DNA of 64,000 bases. Origin: Thermodesulfovibrio yellowstonii DSM 11347 (GTDB lineage: Bacteria > Nitrospirota > Thermodesulfovibrionia > Thermodesulfovibrionales > Thermodesulfovibrionaceae). The notes below the pieces were generated by a model. It saw nothing but the letters and a program-made list of their open reading frames with translations, made no database searches and was not told the DNA's origin. The position numbers and the translations under genes are program-made. Below are positions 18,997 through 29,084 of this stretch, piece after piece. Every line of letters begins with the position of its first letter. Positions within the stretch are counted from its first letter, which is position 1. The stretch is from positions 62,001 through 126,000 of the forward strand of contig NC_011296.1 of NCBI RefSeq assembly GCF_000020985.1. Reading direction: 5' to 3'.

Positions 18997-19343
18997 TTAG
19001 ATTTTTCAAGGGGTTACATAGGGATACACTCCTAAAAGATACTGACTGTGCCAGTTTTTGTACCCTTTGATTTGTTAAGTGAGGGAGGAATTTATTTAGA
19101 CAGGCACAGCTTTTATTTTGTGTTCTGGTAAAAAAAAGATGAGAATGTCCCAGAGTTATTTTAATGTTCTTATGCCTTTAAAATATTCATAACAAGGAAA
19201 TTTGCAAAGGCGTATTTCAAGCCATGAAATCTGAGAGAAGTCAGAATCAAGATGAAAATTATGTAAATAGATTGTGCTATAATTTGAATCAAAAAATAAC
19301 TATAAATTCGCTTTGAATGAATTGATTTTTAAGAAGAATTTAA
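18997..19343. other. Intergenic stretch between two tRNAs, possible decayed element
   Basis: 347 bases with no credible gene. It has an inverted pair CTGTGCC (19046-19052) and GGCACAG (19103-19109) about 50 bp apart, which looks like the ends of a small or decayed insertion. There is no transposase frame, no clear target duplication and no copy of either tRNA 3' end, so an element is not proven. Confidence 0.25.
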
Positions 19344-19425
19344 TGCCGAAGGCGGGACTCGAACCCGCACGGGTTTCCCCACACGCCCCTCAAACGTGCG
19401 TGTCTACCAGTTCCACCACTTCGGC
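19344..19425 (-). tRNA. tRNA-Leu (anticodon GAG)
   Basis: A complete 82-nt class II tRNA on the minus strand. The acceptor GCCGAAG pairs with CTTCGGC, with discriminator A. The anticodon stem CACGT/GCGTG encloses TTGAGGG, giving GAG, which reads CTC and CTT. The long variable arm TGGGGAAACCCGT is typical of leucine tRNAs. CCA is not encoded. Confidence 0.95.
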
Positions 19426-19433
19426 TAATTATA

Positions 19434-19463
19434 ATAATACCAAGAACTGTAAGTTTGTTTCAA
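19434..19463 (-). promoter_or_regulatory. Promoter of tRNA-Leu
   Basis: On the minus strand TTGAAA (19463-19458) and TATTAT (19439-19434) are 18 bp apart. The -10 box ends eight bases before the mature tRNA, as expected for a tRNA promoter. The rest of the interval to 19656 holds nothing else I can name. Confidence 0.6.
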
Positions 19464-19656
19464 CCTTTTTACCTATCCTTAAATTTATCTTGCAATCTAA
19501 GATGACTTTTGTTCATGAGAGATTTTTGTTTTTTTAGATTTATCCCAAAGAAAAATATGAAATTATTAAAAAATCATGATAACATATGATATGTATAGAA
19601 AAAATCTTGAATTGAAGTTAATTGACTAAACTCTTTCAAATATATTAGAAAAAACT

Positions 19657-20595
19657 ATGATGAATCGCTATTATTCATTTGGAGAATATTTAAAAGAAAT
19701 ATTCGGGAAAAAAGTCTATAAAGTAAACGTAGACGCAGGCTTTACATGTCCAAACAGGGATGGAACACTTGGAACAACTGGCTGTATTTACTGTAACAAC
19801 GATTCCTTTAGGCCATCAAGTTGCGCACCTTCAAAGCCGCTTATTGACCAAATTAAAAATGGAATAGGATATTTAAAAGCAAGATATAAAGCAAAAGCAT
19901 TTCTTGTTTATTTTCAACCTTATACAAATACTTATGCACCTATAGACCATCTTGAAAAACTTTATAAAGAAGCTCTTTCTCATCCAGAAGTAGTTGGACT
20001 TGCAATTGGAACACGTCCGGACTGTGTTGATGATGAAAAACTTGAGTTACTTCAAATGCTATCAAAAACTCATATGATAATTGTTGAATATGGAATGCAG
20101 TCAATTTATGAAAAATCTCTTGCGTATATTATGCGAGGGCATGATTATTCTACATTTCTTAAAGCTGTTTATAATACTCATGAAAGAGGTATTTTAGTCG
20201 GAGCACATATAATTGTTGGAATTCCCACAGAAACAAGAGAAGAATCGCTTGCCATGGCAGATGAAATAAATCTTCATCCAATAAAATTTCTAAAAATTCA
20301 TCAACTTCAAGTTGTTAAGGATACTCTTCTGGCATATATCTATGAGAGAGATCCCTTTCCTGTTTTTGAGTATGAAAACTATCTTGATTTTATAGTTGAT
20401 TTTATTGAAAGACTTCGTCAGGATATTGTTATACAGAGACTTTTTGCAACTTCACCAGAAGATATTTTAATTGCTCCTAAGTGGAATAAGACCAAACAAG
20501 AAATTTTAAATGATATAAATAGAAGATTTGAGGAGAGAAATGCTCGCCAAGGTTCAAAGTGCTCATTTGATAGGAATAGAGCCATATGCTGTTGA
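19657..20595 (+). CDS. TIGR01212-family radical SAM protein (YhcC-like)
   Basis: A 312-residue radical SAM enzyme. Cysteines in TCPNRDGTLGTTGCIYCNN (residues ~31-49) give the family's extended C-x-C-x2-C iron-sulfur site. The family block DQIKNGIGYLKARYKAKAF follows. Its reaction is not established. No clear ribosome site is seen and a second ATG lies directly after the first. Its last 56 bases overlap the comM start. Confidence 0.85.
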   Translation: MMNRYYSFGEYLKEIFGKKVYKVNVDAGFTCPNRDGTLGTTGCIYCNNDSFRPSSCAPSKPLIDQIKNGIGYLKARYKAKAFLVYFQPYTNTYAPIDHLEKLYKEALSHPEVVGLAIGTRPDCVDDEKLELLQMLSKTHMIIVEYGMQSIYEKSLAYIMRGHDYSTFLKAVYNTHERGILVGAHIIVGIPTETREESLAMADEINLHPIKFLKIHQLQVVKDTLLAYIYERDPFPVFEYENYLDFIVDFIERLRQDIVIQRLFATSPEDILIAPKWNKTKQEILNDINRRFEERNARQGSKCSFDRNRAICC

Positions 20596-22066
20596 TGTAG
20601 AAGTGGACATAGCACAGAGAGGACTTCCCCATTTCAACATTGTTGGTCTTCCTGATACAGCAGTCAAAGAATCTCGTGATAGAATCAAAGCTGCTTTTAA
20701 AAATACAGGATTTCCTTTTCCTATAAAACAGATTACAGTTAACTTAGCACCGGCAGACCTTAAAAAAGAAGGTTCATCTTTTGACCTTCCAATAGCCATA
20801 GGAATACTTTCTGCGGAAGGACACATTCCAAAGGATATTTTAAAGGACTTTTTAATTGTGGGAGAACTCTCTTTAGAAGGCAAAGTAAAGCCTATTAAGG
20901 GGAGTTTATGTATAGCTTCAAAAATGAAAAATGGCGCTATTAGAAAGATAATAATTCCTCCTGAGAATGCACAAGAAGCCTCAGTTGTAGAGGAAGTTGA
21001 GGTTTATCCTGTAAAAGATTTGGCAGAAACTGTCAATTTTTTAAGGGGTGAAAAACTTATTAAACCATTTAAATCAGAAGTTGCTTATTTAGAAGAGGTT
21101 GAACTTTATGAAGATCTTTCAGATGTTAAAGGGCAATTTCAGGCAAAAAGAGCACTTGAAATTGCGGCAGCAGGAGGACATAATATTTTGATGATAGGCC
21201 CACCAGGAAGTGGGAAAAGCATGCTTGCAAGAAGACTTCCAGGAATACTTCCACCAATGACCATTAATGAGGCAGTTGAGACAACAAAAATTCACAGTGT
21301 AGCTGGATTATTACCTGATGGAAAAGGTATTGTCAATTCACGTCCTTTCAGAGCACCCCATCATTCATCCAGTGACGTTGCTTTGATTGGCGGTGGGCAA
21401 ATTCCAAAACCTGGCGAGGTTTCTCTTGCCCACAATGGAGTGCTTTTTCTTGATGAACTTCCAGAGTTTAAGAGGAATGTTTTAGAAGTACTTAGGCAAC
21501 CTCTTGAAGATGGCTTTGTGACAGTTGCACGTAGCTACGCTACTGTTCAGTTTCCTTCAAGATTTTTATTGGTGGGATCTATGAATTCATGTCCTTGTGG
21601 TAACTACGGAGATAAATTTAAACCATGCACTTGCACTCCTCAAATGATAATTCGTTATCGTTCAAGGGTTTCAGGTCCTCTTCTTGATAGAATTGATATT
21701 CACATTGAAGTTCCAAGAGTAAACTATCAAGAACTGAAAGATGATACCCCTTCAGAAACTTCAAAAACTGTCAGAGAAAGAGTAATCAGAGCAAGACAGA
21801 TTCAACTTAAAAGATTTACAAACGAAGGAATATATTGTAATGCGCATATGAAAGCAAAGCATTTAAAGAAATTTTGCCGACTTGATGAAGACTGTCATAA
21901 ACTTCTTCAGTCTGCTATGGAAAAACTTGGGCTAAGTGCAAGAGCTCATTCAAAGATAATCAAAGTTGCAAGGACAATAGCTGATCTTGAAGGTTTAGAA
22001 CATATAAAATCTCAACATATAGCAGAGGCAATACACTACCGCAGCCTTGAAAGGCAGAGTTTTTAA
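20540..22066 (+). CDS. comM: ComM/YifB-family Mg-chelatase-like AAA+ ATPase
   Basis: A 508-residue protein with an N-terminal ribosomal-S5-like domain (FNIVGLPDTAVKESRDR, LAPADLKKEG), a Walker A GPPGSGKSM near residue 222, Walker B VLFLDELPEF and a C-terminal MgChl helical domain. ComM is a helicase aiding branch migration during natural transformation. With comEC in the same window this supports competence. I use ATG 20540 because GAGGAGAG directly precedes it; a TTG 12 bases earlier is poorer. It overlaps the radical SAM gene by 56 bp. Confidence 0.92.
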   Translation: MLAKVQSAHLIGIEPYAVDVEVDIAQRGLPHFNIVGLPDTAVKESRDRIKAAFKNTGFPFPIKQITVNLAPADLKKEGSSFDLPIAIGILSAEGHIPKDILKDFLIVGELSLEGKVKPIKGSLCIASKMKNGAIRKIIIPPENAQEASVVEEVEVYPVKDLAETVNFLRGEKLIKPFKSEVAYLEEVELYEDLSDVKGQFQAKRALEIAAAGGHNILMIGPPGSGKSMLARRLPGILPPMTINEAVETTKIHSVAGLLPDGKGIVNSRPFRAPHHSSSDVALIGGGQIPKPGEVSLAHNGVLFLDELPEFKRNVLEVLRQPLEDGFVTVARSYATVQFPSRFLLVGSMNSCPCGNYGDKFKPCTCTPQMIIRYRSRVSGPLLDRIDIHIEVPRVNYQELKDDTPSETSKTVRERVIRARQIQLKRFTNEGIYCNAHMKAKHLKKFCRLDEDCHKLLQSAMEKLGLSARAHSKIIKVARTIADLEGLEHIKSQHIAEAIHYRSLERQSF

Positions 22067-22708
22067 ATGCTTGAACTGCTTTTTATTGGAGTATCCTCTT
22101 TCATAATAGCTCTATCTGGAGCAATGATGCCAGGTCCTCTTTTTGCAGTAACGGTTTCAGAGACACCACGCAGAGGTATACTCACAGGACCTATTTTGGT
22201 AACTGGACATGGTGTGCTTGAGTTAGTTCTTTTATTTTTAATTATCTCCGGTGTAGGGAATTTTTTACAGATGAAAGAGACATTTATTGCTGTTGCTTTT
22301 ATAGGAGCTGTGTTTCTTTTTTTTACAGGATTATCAATGTTTCGTTCCATACCAAAACTTAGTTTAAACAACAACATAAACATGCAGACAAAGGGATCCC
22401 TCTTTTTATCAGGTATTTTACTGAGCCTTGCCAATCCATACTGGTCATTCTGGTGGGCAACAATAGGAATTGGCTATCTTGTTCAGGCAATGGAAATCGG
22501 AGCTTTTGGTATAGCTATATTTTTTTTAGGGCATATAATGGGAGACCTTGCTTGGTATTCAAGTGTATCCTTTGGCATTTATAAAGGGAAAAAATTTTTA
22601 AGTGACAGCCTCTACAAAAAAATGGTTTTTATTTGTTCTCTTATCCTTATAGGTTTTTCATTTTATTTCGTCTATACAGGGATTAGAAAGCTAAAAGATT
22701 TTTTGTAA
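22067..22708 (+). CDS. LysE/RhtB-family exporter
   Basis: A 213-residue membrane protein with about six helices and the LysE-family N-terminal motif GAMMPGPLFAVTVSE. A central segment LANPYWSFWWATIG matches the second half of the family signature. Exports amino acids or similar solutes; the substrate is unknown. It starts immediately after the comM stop. Confidence 0.85.
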   Translation: MLELLFIGVSSFIIALSGAMMPGPLFAVTVSETPRRGILTGPILVTGHGVLELVLLFLIISGVGNFLQMKETFIAVAFIGAVFLFFTGLSMFRSIPKLSLNNNINMQTKGSLFLSGILLSLANPYWSFWWATIGIGYLVQAMEIGAFGIAIFFLGHIMGDLAWYSSVSFGIYKGKKFLSDSLYKKMVFICSLILIGFSFYFVYTGIRKLKDFL

Positions 22709-22759
22709 TACCATATTTCGTTAGATTTTAAGGCGTTTGTGGTTCAAGGAGGAATTGAA

Positions 22760-24670
22760 ATGGTAAGATATGACATAACTTTTTTTAGTGATTTTGATAT
22801 TTATCTTTTTAAAGAAGGAAATCACTTCAATGCTTACGAAAAGCTCGGTTCTCATATCATAGAGGTTGATGGGAAAAAAGGAACTTACTTTGCTGTATGG
22901 GCTCCTAATGCAGAAAGAGTCTATGTCATAGGTGATTTCAATGGATGGGAACTTTCGCATCCTCTTTCAGTAAGATGGGATAACTCTGGTATATGGGAAG
23001 GTTTTATTCCAGAAATTGATAAAGGAACAAAATATAAATATTACATAATATCAAAATATGGTTATCACTTGGAAAAAGGAGACCCCTATGCTTTCTTCTG
23101 GGAAATACCTCCTGCCACTGCCTCAATTGTTTGGGATTTAGAATATAAATGGAATGATGAAGAATGGATGAAAAACAGGGTTAAAAGAAATGGGCTTAAC
23201 TGTCCAATATCAATTTATGAGGTTCATCTTGGTTCATGGAGAAGAGTTCCTGAACAGGGAAATAGGTTTTTAACATACAGAGAGCTTGCTGAATGGTTAC
23301 CAAAATATGTAAAAGATATGGGATTTACACATGTTGAATTTTTACCAGTTATGGAGCATCCTTTTTATGGTTCATGGGGATATCAAACAATCGGATATTT
23401 TGCACCAACTTCAAGATATGGCACTCCTCAGGATTTTATGTATCTGATTGATAAGCTTCATCAAAATGAAATAGGAGTAATTCTGGATTGGGTTCCTTCA
23501 CATTTTCCTGATGATGGGCACGGACTTAGTTTTTTTGACGGAACATATCTTTATGAACATCAGGATCCGAAAAAAGGATATCATCCTCACTGGCATAGTT
23601 ATATTTTCAATCACGGAAGAAATGAGATTAGAAATTTTCTTATAAGTTCTGCTGTCTTCTGGCTGGATAAATATCATATTGATGGATTAAGAGTTGATGC
23701 TGTTGCTTCAATGCTTTATCTTGACTACGGAAGAGCAGAAGGAGAATGGATTCCAAATAAATACGGAGGTAAGGAGAATTTAGAAGCAATAGAATTTATA
23801 AAAAGACTTAATGAAACAGTGTATGAAAAATATCCTGATACACAAACTATTGCTGAAGAGTCTACTGCATGGCCTCTTGTTACGCATCCTACATATATTG
23901 GCGGACTTGGATTTGGTATGAAGTGGAATATGGGCTGGATGCATGATACACTTTATTATTTCTCAAAAGATCCTATATACAGAAAATATCATCATGGAGA
24001 GCTTACTTTTAGTATCTGGTATGCCTTTTCTGAAAACTTTGTGCTACCACTTTCCCATGATGAGGTTGTTTATGGAAAAAGTTCTCTTTTGAATAAAATG
24101 CCAGGAGATCAATGGCAAAAGTTTGCAAATCTGAGACTTCTTTTTGGTTATATGTATGCTCATCCCGGGAAAAAACTTCTTTTCATGGGAGGAGAGTTCG
24201 GGCAATGGGATGAATGGTATCATGAGGGAAGTTTACACTGGCATCTTCTTGATTATCCAGAACATCAGGGCATTCAAAAATTGGTAAGGGATTTAAATAA
24301 TCTTTATAAAACTGAGCCAGCTCTTCATGAACTTGATTTTTCACCAGCAGGTTTTGAATGGATTGATTGTAGTGATGCAGACCAGAGTGTTGTAAGCTTT
24401 CTAAGAAAAGCAAAAGATCCGAAAAATGTTATTATAGTTGTGTGTAATTTTACTCCTGTTCCGAGATTTAATTACAGAATTGGAGTTCCCTTTAAAGGTT
24501 ACTGGAGAGAGATTTTAAATAGTGATTCCTGGATTTATGGAGGAACTAATCATGGAAACACTGGAGGAGTTGAGGCAGACCAGATACCTTGTCATGGAAG
24601 ACCTTATTCTTTGTGTCTGACCCTTCCTCCATTGGGAATTCTGTTTCTTAAATGTCAGGGCATAGTGTAA
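22760..24670 (+). CDS. glgB: GlgB, 1,4-alpha-glucan branching enzyme
   Basis: A GH13 enzyme of 636 residues that adds alpha-1,6 branches to glycogen. It has an N-terminal CBM48-like domain ([20 protein letters not shown]). The catalytic barrel has [10 protein letters not shown] (nucleophile Asp), a Glu in IAEESTAWP and [10 protein letters not shown]. The start is ATG 22760, since AAGGAGG lies just upstream; the frame is open 21 bases further but that would bury the ribosome site. No other glycogen gene is adjacent. Confidence 0.95.
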   Translation: MVRYDITFFSDFDIYLFKEGNHFNAYEKLGSHIIEVDGKKGTYFAVWAPNAERVYVIGDFNGWELSHPLSVRWDNSGIWEGFIPEIDKGTKYKYYIISKYGYHLEKGDPYAFFWEIPPATASIVWDLEYKWNDEEWMKNRVKRNGLNCPISIYEVHLGSWRRVPEQGNRFLTYRELAEWLPKYVKDMGFTHVEFLPVMEHPFYGSWGYQTIGYFAPTSRYGTPQDFMYLIDKLHQNEIGVILDWVPSHFPDDGHGLSFFDGTYLYEHQDPKKGYHPHWHSYIFNHGRNEIRNFLISSAVFWLDKYHIDGLRVDAVASMLYLDYGRAEGEWIPNKYGGKENLEAIEFIKRLNETVYEKYPDTQTIAEESTAWPLVTHPTYIGGLGFGMKWNMGWMHDTLYYFSKDPIYRKYHHGELTFSIWYAFSENFVLPLSHDEVVYGKSSLLNKMPGDQWQKFANLRLLFGYMYAHPGKKLLFMGGEFGQWDEWYHEGSLHWHLLDYPEHQGIQKLVRDLNNLYKTEPALHELDFSPAGFEWIDCSDADQSVVSFLRKAKDPKNVIIVVCNFTPVPRFNYRIGVPFKGYWREILNSDSWIYGGTNHGNTGGVEADQIPCHGRPYSLCLTLPPLGILFLKCQGIV

Positions 24671-24706
24671 TCAAGAAACTTTTAATTCCCTTTAGGTTTC
24701 CTCCTT

Positions 24707-24804
24707 TGGACATTCCGAGTGTCCTCAATGGGTAAGAGGAATCTCTCTTTGATGCAATAGAAAAAAGGAGGAGATTCCTCGGCTGCTTCCGCAGCCTCGG
24801 AATG
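24707..24804. repeat. Nested palindromic intergenic repeat
   Basis: Between glgB and the methyltransferase, several complementary arms nest within 100 bases. ATTCCGAG (24712-24719) pairs with CTCGGAAT (24796-24803). GAGGAATCTC (24736-24745) pairs with GAGATTCCTC (24771-24780). GGACA (24708-24712) pairs with TGTCC (24720-24724). GGCTGC (24781-24786) pairs with GCAGCC (24791-24796). Such modules, with the string TCGGCTGCTTCCGCAGCC, resemble dispersed REP-like repeats in many genomes. It could fold as a cruciform or act as a terminator after glgB. Only one copy is in this window. Confidence 0.7.
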
Positions 24805-24828
24805 GCAAAAAGAAGTAAGAGGTGATAT

Positions 24829-25641
24829 ATGAAAATAGATAGAGATTATATTCACGGATATACTGACAAAGAAACTATTCGTCTTGAAAATCAGGCTAAT
24901 TGTTTGAATGATCTTCTTCACTATGATTCTGTTTTTCCAGAGAATTCGCTAATTCTTGAAGCTGGATGTGGCGTAGGTGCACAAACTAAGATTGTTGCTT
25001 CAAAAAATCCGAATTCAAAATTCATATCCATTGATATTTCTGAAGATTCATTAAATAAAGCAAGAGCATTAATTCAATCACTTAATATTGATAATGTTGA
25101 GTTTCAAGTCGGAGATATTTTTGATTTACAATTTCCAGATGAGTATTTTGATCACATTTTTATTTGTTTTGTTTTAGAACATCTTGCAACTCCCATTGAG
25201 GCTTTAAAGTCATTAAAAAGAGTATTAAAAAAGGGCGGAAGCATTACTATAATTGAAGGAGATCATGGTTCTGCCTATTTTTATCCTTATAGTCATTACG
25301 CGCAGTTAGCAATAAATGCTCAGATAACATTACAACTAAACATTGGAGGTAATGCTTTAATTGGGAGACAACTTTATCCTCTTTTGACAGAATCTGGTTA
25401 CAAAAATTGTAAAGTGTCTCCAAGAATGGTTTATGTTGATTCAAGTAAACCAAAATTTGTTGAAGGCTTCATAAAAAACACTTTTATAGCTATGATTGAA
25501 GGAATCGGAGAAAAAGCTATAAATAGCTTAATTATTGATGAAGATTCTTTTGATAAAGGAGTTCAAGATTTATATAGAACAACCCAAGCAGATGGAACAT
25601 TTTGCTATACGTTTTTTAAAGGCACTGGATATAATATTTGA
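24829..25641 (+). CDS. SAM-dependent class I methyltransferase
   Basis: A 270-residue protein with the SAM-binding motif LEAGCGVG (residues 43-50), acidic IDIS at the end of strand 2 and the motif-III-like LKSLKRVLKKGG. It belongs to the Methyltransf_11/UbiE-like group; the substrate is unknown. AGAGGTGAT precedes the start. It stands alone after a palindromic repeat. Confidence 0.8.
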   Translation: MKIDRDYIHGYTDKETIRLENQANCLNDLLHYDSVFPENSLILEAGCGVGAQTKIVASKNPNSKFISIDISEDSLNKARALIQSLNIDNVEFQVGDIFDLQFPDEYFDHIFICFVLEHLATPIEALKSLKRVLKKGGSITIIEGDHGSAYFYPYSHYAQLAINAQITLQLNIGGNALIGRQLYPLLTESGYKNCKVSPRMVYVDSSKPKFVEGFIKNTFIAMIEGIGEKAINSLIIDEDSFDKGVQDLYRTTQADGTFCYTFFKGTGYNI

Positions 25642-25660
25642 CACTACTGAGAAATTTTGA

Positions 25661-25810
25661 TTTGAGTCTGTTTGGGTTATAATAGAATATAAAACAAAAC
25701 TACCACGTAGAGATTTTGGGGATTATTCTGAGATAGAACAAAAAGCGGAAGCACTTTCAAGTGAAGATTCTAAGGAAATGGATTCAATGAAAAATAAAAA
25801 AGATATTTAA
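25661..25810 (+). pseudogene. Possible 3' remnant of a gene (49 codons, no start)
   Basis: From 25661 to the TAA at 25808 one frame is open for 49 codons and reads like protein (LPRRDFGDYSEIEQKAEAL, then a Lys-rich end). It has no ATG until close to its end. It may be the decayed tail of a gene replaced by the upstream methyltransferase. I recognise no family, and chance is possible in so short a frame. Confidence 0.3.
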
Positions 25811-25812
25811 TC

Positions 25813-27015
25813 ATGGAAATTCATCTTATTTTCCTTTATCTTGCCATCTTGCTCTTTTTTGCAAGGCTAACAGGAGACATTTTTGCTAAATTTGGAATTC
25901 CTTCAGTAATTGGTGAAATATTTGTAGGAATCATGCTTGGGCAGAGTGTTTTAGGTATTATTCCTCTAAGTGACGTAATGAAGCTTCTTGCTGAACTTGG
26001 GATAATACTTCTTCTTTTTCATATAGGACTTGAAGCAGACCTTAAACAACTAAAAGAAGTGGGTTTCTCTGCCGCTACTGTGGCGATAACAGGGGCACTT
26101 GCTCCTATGGTTATTGGTTTTCTTGTATCTTACTATGTTTTTAATTTTCCCACTATCACTTCTTTGTTTATTGGTGGAACTCTCACTGCCACAAGCATTG
26201 GCATTACTGTAAGGGTTCTTGAAGATCTGGACAAGATGAAAGAACGTTTTGCTCAAGTTGTGCTTGGTGCAGCAGTGCTTGATGATATATTTGGAGTTGT
26301 GGTGCTTGCTGCATTATATGAATTTTCAAAAACTCAGGAAATAAATGTAAATGCAACCATTCTTTTGGTGTTTTATATCGGAACATTCTTTCTCTTTGCA
26401 CCAATTATCGGCAAGATTTTTGCCTATTTTGTAAGCAGTCTTGCAAAAAGACTTAATACTCTTGATTTTGTTCCACCTGTGGTTGTGGCAATAATTCTGC
26501 TTTTTGCTTTTGCTGCCCATGAGATAGGCTTGCCTGAGATACTTGGTGCTTTCACTGCAGGAATTGCCTTTTCAAGAAGATTTACCATTCCCTTTGCAGC
26601 AGCCTTTCAAGCAGATAAAGCAATAATTCATAAGATTGAAGAGTCTTTGAAGCCACTTATCTGGCTTTTTACTCCTATATTTTTTGTCTACGTGGGACTA
26701 CAACTTAATCTAAAGGCAATAGATTTCACTTCAGGACATTTCTGGCTCTTAAGTGCTGTTTTGTTCATAGTTGCCCTTATAACCAAGTTAGTTGCAGGAT
26801 TATTTGTAAAAGGAACGATGAGAGAAAAATTAAGTGTAGGCTTTTCCATGCTTCCAAGAGGTGAAGTAGGGCTCATCTTTGCAGAATTTGGAAGATTAAG
26901 CGGCATTTATGATCATACCCTTTATGCTGTTATTATTTTTGTAGTTGCTCTTACAACTTTACTCGCTCCGATTGTGCTTAAAAGTTTATGGAAAACAGAA
27001 CAAACTACAACTTAA
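25813..27015 (+). CDS. Kef/CPA2-family cation:proton antiporter
   Basis: A 400-residue membrane protein with about 12 helices. Typical blocks are [16 protein letters not shown] near residue 28, [30 protein letters not shown] with the acidic pair of the transport site, and [10 protein letters not shown]. It lacks the C-terminal TrkA-N regulatory domain of Kef proteins. Likely exchanges Na+ or K+ for H+. It overlaps the convergent trpB2 by 11 bp. Confidence 0.9.
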   Translation: MEIHLIFLYLAILLFFARLTGDIFAKFGIPSVIGEIFVGIMLGQSVLGIIPLSDVMKLLAELGIILLLFHIGLEADLKQLKEVGFSAATVAITGALAPMVIGFLVSYYVFNFPTITSLFIGGTLTATSIGITVRVLEDLDKMKERFAQVVLGAAVLDDIFGVVVLAALYEFSKTQEINVNATILLVFYIGTFFLFAPIIGKIFAYFVSSLAKRLNTLDFVPPVVVAIILLFAFAAHEIGLPEILGAFTAGIAFSRRFTIPFAAAFQADKAIIHKIEESLKPLIWLFTPIFFVYVGLQLNLKAIDFTSGHFWLLSAVLFIVALITKLVAGLFVKGTMREKLSVGFSMLPRGEVGLIFAEFGRLSGIYDHTLYAVIIFVVALTTLLAPIVLKSLWKTEQTTT

Positions 27016-28357
27016 TCTCTGGCAATTGAGATAGAGATTCTTTTATTTTTTCATCAGGATATTCAAAATCAGTAAGCTTACCAGATAAATATGCTTCATA
27101 AGAGGGCAGGTCAAGAAAGCCTATGCCACTTAAATTAAAGAGTATTACTTTTCTTTTGCCCTCTTCTTTTGCTTTCAGAGCTTCATCTATTGCAACTTTT
27201 ATGGCATGAGCACTTTCAGGTGCAGGAATTATTCCTTCGCTTCTTGCAAAAAGTATAGCAGATTCAAAAACAGCAGTTTGTCCTACTGCTACTGCTTCAA
27301 TTAATCCATCATGGCAGAGTTGACTCACAAGAGGTGAGTCTCCATGATATCTCAATCCTCCTGCATGAATTCCCGGAGGTACAAAGTCATGCCCAAGTGT
27401 ATACATCATAAGAAAAGGCGTAAGTCCAGCTGTGTCACCATAGTCATATCTGAACTCTCCCTTTGTAAGTGTTGGACAGCTTGAGGGTTCAACTGCTATA
27501 ACTCTTACTTCCTTTCCATGAATTTTATCATAAAGAAATGGGAAACTGACTCCGCCAAGATTGCTTCCTCCTCCACAGCAACCGATTACAATATCAGGAT
27601 AATCTCCTGCAATTTCAAGTTGTTTTTTGCATTCAAGCCCAATAATTGTCTGATGAAGTAAAACATGATTTAGCACCGAACCAAGTGCGTAATTTGTATC
27701 TTTATGGGTTGCTGCATCTTCAACCGCCTCAGATATTGCTATACCAAGTGTTCCAGGGTGGTCTGGATTTTCTCTGAGAATTCTTCTACCTGATTCAGTT
27801 TTATCAGAAGGAGATGGATAAACCTTTCCTCCCCATGTTTCCATCATTATTCTTCTGTAAGGCTTCTGGTCATAACTAACTCTTACCATATAAACTGTTA
27901 TCTCTATGCCCATCAATGCTCCTGCCAAGGAAAGTGCTGAACCCCATTGTCCTGCACCTGTTTCTGTAGCAATTCTTTTTATTCCTTCAATCTTGTTGTA
28001 ATAAGCCTGAGGTATAGAGGTATTTGTTTTATGGCTTCCTGCAGGACCAAGTCCTTCATGTTTGAAATAAATCTTTGCAGGAGTCTGAAGAGCTTTTTCA
28101 AGTCCAATAGCTCTGTAAAGAGGTGTTGGTCTAAAGCTTGCGTAAATATTTAAAACTTCTTCAGGAATGTTTATCCATCTTTGAGTGCTTATTTCTTGTT
28201 CAATAAGAGATATGGGAAATATTACTTTTAAATCATCTGCAGATATAGGCTTTTTAGTTTGAGGATTAAGGGGTGGTGGCGGTAACTTAGGCATATCAGC
28301 CTGTATATTATACCATTGCATTGGTAAATCTTTTTCTGAAAGTAAAATTCTTCTCAT
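27005..28357 (-). CDS. trpB2: TrpB2-type tryptophan synthase beta subunit
   Basis: A 450-residue PLP enzyme. The PLP lysine is Lys110 in [11 protein letters not shown]; the phosphate-binding [11 protein letters not shown] is near residue 258. The long N-terminal extension ([19 protein letters not shown]) is the mark of the TrpB2 subgroup, which acts on indole and serine and often lacks a TrpA partner. No trpA is nearby. CAGGAGGGCAGA precedes the start. Confidence 0.93.
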   Translation of the reverse strand: MRRILLSEKDLPMQWYNIQADMPKLPPPPLNPQTKKPISADDLKVIFPISLIEQEISTQRWINIPEEVLNIYASFRPTPLYRAIGLEKALQTPAKIYFKHEGLGPAGSHKTNTSIPQAYYNKIEGIKRIATETGAGQWGSALSLAGALMGIEITVYMVRVSYDQKPYRRIMMETWGGKVYPSPSDKTESGRRILRENPDHPGTLGIAISEAVEDAATHKDTNYALGSVLNHVLLHQTIIGLECKKQLEIAGDYPDIVIGCCGGGSNLGGVSFPFLYDKIHGKEVRVIAVEPSSCPTLTKGEFRYDYGDTAGLTPFLMMYTLGHDFVPPGIHAGGLRYHGDSPLVSQLCHDGLIEAVAVGQTAVFESAILFARSEGIIPAPESAHAIKVAIDEALKAKEEGKRKVILFNLSGIGFLDLPSYEAYLSGKLTDFEYPDEKIKESLSQLPEIKL

Positions 28358-28462
28358 TCTGCCCTCCTGTTAAGATTAATTTTTAATTATGAAAGCAATC
28401 CCCAAATTTTTGCAACACTTACAGTTTGACATTTATTTATCAAAGTTTGTAGTATTTACAAT

Positions 28463-28879
28463 ATGCTAAAAATTGCAGTAATTGATGGACAGGGTGGAGG
28501 AATTGGTAGTTACATTATTAAATCTCTCAGAGAAGCATTTGGAGATAAAATAGAAATTTTGGCACTTGGAACAAATGCTGCAGCCACAGCAAATATGATG
28601 AAATGTAAGGCAAATAAAGGAGCTTCTGGAGAAAATGCAATTATCTGGAATGTTAAGAAAGTTGATCTCATACTGGGGCCATTAAGTATTCTTGTGTCAA
28701 ATGGAATGATGGGAGAGTTGACTTCAAAAATGGCTGAGGCAATAGGAAGCAGTCCAGCAAGAAAAATTCTGTTACCAATTAATCAGGAAGGGATTGATAT
28801 TATAGGTTTTATTAAAGAGCCTCTTCCACATCTTGTGGAAAAATTAATCCTTCATATAAAGGAGGAATTCAATGTGTGA
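28463..28879 (+). CDS. DUF3842 family protein
   Basis: A 138-residue protein whose N-terminus IAVIDGQGGGIGSYII suggests a nucleotide-binding Rossmann start. A second conserved block is ALGTNAAATANMMKCKANKGASGENAI. I recognise it as DUF3842, with no known function. It overlaps the cooT-like gene by 8 bp, so the two are probably co-translated and may work together. Confidence 0.75.
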   Translation: MLKIAVIDGQGGGIGSYIIKSLREAFGDKIEILALGTNAAATANMMKCKANKGASGENAIIWNVKKVDLILGPLSILVSNGMMGELTSKMAEAIGSSPARKILLPINQEGIDIIGFIKEPLPHLVEKLILHIKEEFNV

Positions 28880-29063
28880 AGCAAATGCATATGTAATTAA
28901 AAATGGTGAGGAGGAGATTTATTTAGAATCTGTGGATATATTAAAACCTGAAGGAAACCAAATATATCTTAGAAACATATTTGGAGAACAGAAGGTTTTT
29001 AAAGGTAAAATTAAAGAAATGTCACTGCTAAATCATAAAATTATTCTTGAAGAAGATCGGTAG
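28872..29063 (+). CDS. CooT-family small nickel-binding protein
   Basis: A 63-residue protein starting Met-Cys-Glu, with the conserved Cys2 used by CooT for nickel. The rest is a small beta-rich fold (EEIYLESVDILKPEG, then FGEQKVFKGKIKEM). CooT takes part in nickel insertion into CO dehydrogenase in some bacteria; no coo or cdh genes are near. The ribosome site GGAGG is inside the DUF3842 gene. Confidence 0.8.
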   Translation: MCEANAYVIKNGEEEIYLESVDILKPEGNQIYLRNIFGEQKVFKGKIKEMSLLNHKIILEEDR

Positions 29064-29084
29064 TATATAAAATTCAACATAATC

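Noticed and set aside
18924-19425. Attachment sites of an integrated element at the tRNA genes
   Set aside because: No duplicate of either tRNA 3' end and no integrase gene in the window.
19313-19537. A 74-codon frame between the radical SAM gene and tRNA-Ala
   Set aside because: It runs through the antisense of tRNA-Leu and gains its protein look from it; no ribosome site.
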